Source: Bacteroidota bacterium
Lineage (GTDB): Bacteria; Bacteroidota; Bacteroidia; Bacteroidales; JAAYUG01
Direction: 5' to 3'
DNA: 6,995 nt
Assembly: GCA_021812865.1 (NCBI GenBank)
Contig: JAKAMP010000146.1
Coordinates: forward strand, 1 to 6,995
In this document: piece by piece, positions 5,080-6,995 of the stretch
Position numbering within the stretch: position 1 is the first letter of the stretch
Layout of the letters: each line of letters opens with the position of its first letter
Program-made: the position numbers and the translations under genes
The notes under the pieces: model-generated
Seen by the model: only the letters and a program-made list of their open reading frames with translations
What the model was told of the DNA's origin: nothing
The model's database searches: none

Positions 5080-6030
5080 CTATTCTTCCTTTACACAGAT
5101 CATTCCCTTCCTGATATGAATGATGGTCTGCCTTGCCACAATCACGATTGCCGTTAGGGTGGTGACCAGCATGATCCAGGCTGCCACCATGAAGAATGGC
5201 TGATGCAGAACCTGGAAAGCCACAACCGAGGCAATGGTGGTGGCAGCCAACGGGAAAGTAAAGGCCCACCACGACATGAAAAATTTCAGCCGTGTAAAAC
5301 TCTTGTACAAAACCACCAGCAGGGCAAGGAGAAAATAGGTTACCAGCAGCAGGAAGGCCGAAAAAGTATCCCAACTTACCGCGATGCGCATATAGGAAAT
5401 GAATCCCACGGCAGGAGGGGCAAGAAGAATGAAGAAAGTGGGAATGAACTTTTCGGGCAGTTGTGCATGAAAAATCACCCTGTAAATAAAGACGACCGAC
5501 AGGATGATCCAGAAGAAGAAGCCTACGGCAAAATAGAAATACGAGATCGCCACCGGTGCATATTCCACTCCTGCAATGGGAATGAGAATATTGCCCACTA
5601 CCGGGATAAACCAGGCAGGGTTGAAATGCTGGATCTCAAAATTATGCTCTATCCAGAAAACGATGGTCTTCAGCATGAAGAAGGTATGCAGCAGCACGCC
5701 GGCCCACCACAGGATAACCGAGAGGGCAGGATAATATGTATAGAACACAATGGAAAGCAGCAGCAGTGAAATGCTGATGGCCGAAAAGAAGTTGATCCTG
5801 ATCCGGTGTTTGAAGTCAGCTTTCACTTCTTCGGGGTACCAGGCCAGCTTCAGCCCGTACAGCACGCTGATGATTAGGAACAGTCCGAGCGCCGTGAAAA
5901 CGGCAACATCGTAAAATACCCTGGGAAGCCATTGCAGATGGAAGAATTTGCCAAAGGCAATGGTCAGTCCCGACAATCCCATTACCACGGCAAAAGCGGT
6001 AATGGGAAAGAATTGAATTTTCTGTTTCAT
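5080..6030 (-). CDS. SLAC1/TehA (TDT) family anion channel or transporter
   Basis: An integral membrane protein of 316 residues with about ten hydrophobic helices, the usual size for the tellurite-resistance/dicarboxylate transporter (TDT) family. Diagnostic segments are FNPAWFIPVVGNILIPIAG (136-154), PTFFILLAPPAVGFISY (197-213) and WWAFTFPLAA (254-263). Known relatives are TehA, the plant guard-cell channel SLAC1, the yeast sulfite exporter Ssu1 and the malate transporter Mae1; the substrate of this one cannot be told from sequence. I prefer the ATG at 6030, 5 nt after the stop of the upstream thioredoxin/glutaredoxin gene. A GTG at 6039 is also in frame and would overlap that stop as GTGA, adding three residues. 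Placement between thiol-redox genes and DUF302/4Fe-4S genes suggests a redox-relevant anion, possibly a sulfur oxyanion (inference). Confidence 0.9.
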   Translation of the reverse strand: MKQKIQFFPITAFAVVMGLSGLTIAFGKFFHLQWLPRVFYDVAVFTALGLFLIISVLYGLKLAWYPEEVKADFKHRIRINFFSAISISLLLLSIVFYTYYPALSVILWWAGVLLHTFFMLKTIVFWIEHNFEIQHFNPAWFIPVVGNILIPIAGVEYAPVAISYFYFAVGFFFWIILSVVFIYRVIFHAQLPEKFIPTFFILLAPPAVGFISYMRIAVSWDTFSAFLLLVTYFLLALLVVLYKSFTRLKFFMSWWAFTFPLAATTIASVVAFQVLHQPFFMVAAWIMLVTTLTAIVIVARQTIIHIRKGMICVKEE

Positions 6031-6035
6031 TATGC

Positions 6036-6617
6036 TCACTGTATATCCAGGAGTTCCTGAAGTCTTTTCTGGTTAAAGCCTACCACAATCTGTCCGTCGA
6101 TTTCGGTCTGCGGAACACCCTGCTGCCCGCTTCTGCGCATCATCTCGTTTGCTGCCTGGAAATCGCGGCTCACGTCAATATCGGTAAAGGGTATGCCGTG
6201 TTTTCTCAGAAAACCTTTCAGGGTATTGCACCAGGTACAGGTAGGGGTGGAATATACGCGTACGTTTTTCTGTTTTTTGCCGGAAGCTGCACGGTTGGCC
6301 TGTGCGGTGGCGTTCTCAATGAGCGATTTATAAAATTCAGCGCTCTGGCAGCCTTTTACTACATTAGTGAAGTTGCCATTCTCGAAAATGAGCAGCGAGG
6401 GCACACTGTTGATGTTGTATTTCTCGTGTATGTCTCTTACCTGTGAAACATCGGCCAGCAGCAGGTTGATGTTTTTACTGCCGGAGCCTTCGAGTTCTTC
6501 CAGTTTGGATTTGGCGCAATCGCAGGGCTCGCTGTTGGGCTTGGAAAGAAGCAGGAATGTACGTGCCTCTTTCTTGCTTATATCCTGCAATTCAGCGTAG
6601 GAACCTATGTTTTTCAT
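6036..6617 (-). CDS. Thioredoxin-like/glutaredoxin fusion protein
   Basis: A 193-residue protein with two thioredoxin-fold domains. The N-terminal domain (about 1-104) aligns with thioredoxin: LLLSKPNSEPCDCAKSKL sits where the WCGPC site belongs, giving S29-E-P-C32 with an extra Cys34. The nucleophilic first cysteine is thus a serine, while the second is kept and a CxC pair is created. SVPSLLIFENG (71-81) supplies the cis-proline at 73. After a linker (about 105-117, rich in Ala and Lys), the C-terminal domain (118-193) is a YruB/NrdH-like glutaredoxin: VYSTPTCTWCN with C127-T-W-C130, GVPQT (167-171, cis-proline 169) and GFNQKRLQELL. There is no signal peptide. The catalytic work is probably done by the glutaredoxin half, with the first half as a partner-binding or regulatory domain (inference). 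It starts 12 nt after the preceding thioredoxin gene. Confidence 0.88.
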   Translation of the reverse strand: MKNIGSYAELQDISKKEARTFLLLSKPNSEPCDCAKSKLEELEGSGSKNINLLLADVSQVRDIHEKYNINSVPSLLIFENGNFTNVVKGCQSAEFYKSLIENATAQANRAASGKKQKNVRVYSTPTCTWCNTLKGFLRKHGIPFTDIDVSRDFQAANEMMRRSGQQGVPQTEIDGQIVVGFNQKRLQELLDIQ

Positions 6618-6629
6618 TATGCTTCAGTT

Positions 6630-6995
6630 TTAATTCTGGTTGATTTTTCCGGATAAAAATGATTTTGACTTCACCCCCACGAACCTGTCAATTTCCTTAC
6701 CGTTCCTGAAAAGGATGAGGGTTGGAATGCTCCTTACGGCATACTTTACTGCCAGCTGTTGATTTTCATCTACATTGAGCTTGCAGATTTTCACTTTATC
6801 GTCGAGTTCTTCGGCCAGATCATTAAGCACGGGGGCCATGGCTTTACAGGGAACACACCATGAGGCCCAGAAGTCGACCATTACGAGTCCGGTCTTCAAC
6901 TGGTGGTTAAAATTTTTATCGTTAAGCGTTTTGATCTTTTCACTCTGGGGAACATCCTCCGTGTTCCTGAATTTTCTGAAGGCATAGCCAAAATA
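6630..6995 (-). CDS. Thioredoxin, CVPC active site, 5' partial, probably membrane-tethered
   Basis: The frame is open to the window edge with no Met in its first 32 visible residues, so the start lies outside; 121 residues are seen. The core reads LVMVDFWASWCVPCKAMAPVL, active site Cys-Val-Pro-Cys, followed by ICKLNVDENQQLAVKYAVRSIPTLILFRNGKEIDRFVG with the cis-proline in SIPT. The TTG at 6899 is a poor start, because conserved thioredoxin sequence (IKTLNDKNFNHQL) continues upstream of it. Before that comes YFGYAFRKFRNTEDVPQSEK, an aromatic then basic stretch like the cytoplasmic edge of a membrane helix. From this I infer an N-terminal anchor, cut off here. If so, the orientation of the domain (cytoplasm or periplasm) is open. 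It is the first visible gene of the right-hand operon. Confidence 0.9.
   Translation of the reverse strand, partial: YFGYAFRKFRNTEDVPQSEKIKTLNDKNFNHQLKTGLVMVDFWASWCVPCKAMAPVLNDLAEELDDKVKICKLNVDENQQLAVKYAVRSIPTLILFRNGKEIDRFVGVKSKSFLSGKINQN

Noticed and set aside
5203..5769. Plus-strand open frame of 188 codons rich in Gln, Glu, Arg and Gly
   Set aside because: It mirrors the codons of the SLAC1-type membrane protein on the other strand and has no recognisable domain.
6897..6899. TTG start for the right-edge thioredoxin
   Set aside because: Conserved thioredoxin residues continue in frame upstream to the window edge, so the gene is simply cut by the boundary.

Overview
The window looks like a chromosomal stretch from a member of the Bacteroidota. 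This rests on two TAnnTTTG-type promoter elements, the near absence of Shine-Dalgarno sequences before the starts, and the protein families present. The lineage is an inference, because there is no rRNA or other marker gene. Apart from one gene fragment at the left edge, every gene lies on the minus strand, so the biological order runs from right (6995) to left (288).

Right part (6995 to 3712): a tightly packed run that reads as one operon. It begins with a thioredoxin cut by the window edge (probably membrane-tethered), then a thioredoxin-like/glutaredoxin fusion, a SLAC1/TehA (TDT) family anion channel, a membrane-anchored DUF302 protein, a small membrane protein with two [4Fe-4S] ferredoxin clusters, and a stand-alone GroES-like protein. 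Gaps run from about 1 to 27 nt. The combination suggests a membrane redox and thiol module tied to movement of an anion. The substrate cannot be read from the sequence; sulfite or another sulfur oxyanion is one guess, because the TDT family includes the yeast sulfite exporter Ssu1.

Middle (3711 to 3447): a 265-nt non-coding gap. It holds a GC-rich hairpin with an alternative pairing, an 8-bp direct repeat with 9-bp period, a good TAnnTTTG element and a small leader hairpin. It probably contains the promoter of the next run.

Left part (3446 to 288): a second thioredoxin (CSPC), an unrecognised 292-residue protein built from two copies of a four-cysteine (probably zinc-binding) module, a class I SAM methyltransferase, and a two-domain CHR (chromate transporter) family protein. 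The last gene appears to have its own promoter, overlapped by a perfect 8-bp inverted repeat.

Left edge (1 to 276, plus strand): the end of a protein resembling the zinc-ribbon and helical N-terminal region of IS1595-type transposases but with no catalytic domain, converging on the CHR gene.

The strongest candidates for something undescribed are the duplicated four-cysteine protein and the thioredoxin/glutaredoxin/SLAC1/DUF302/4Fe-4S/GroES-like operon.
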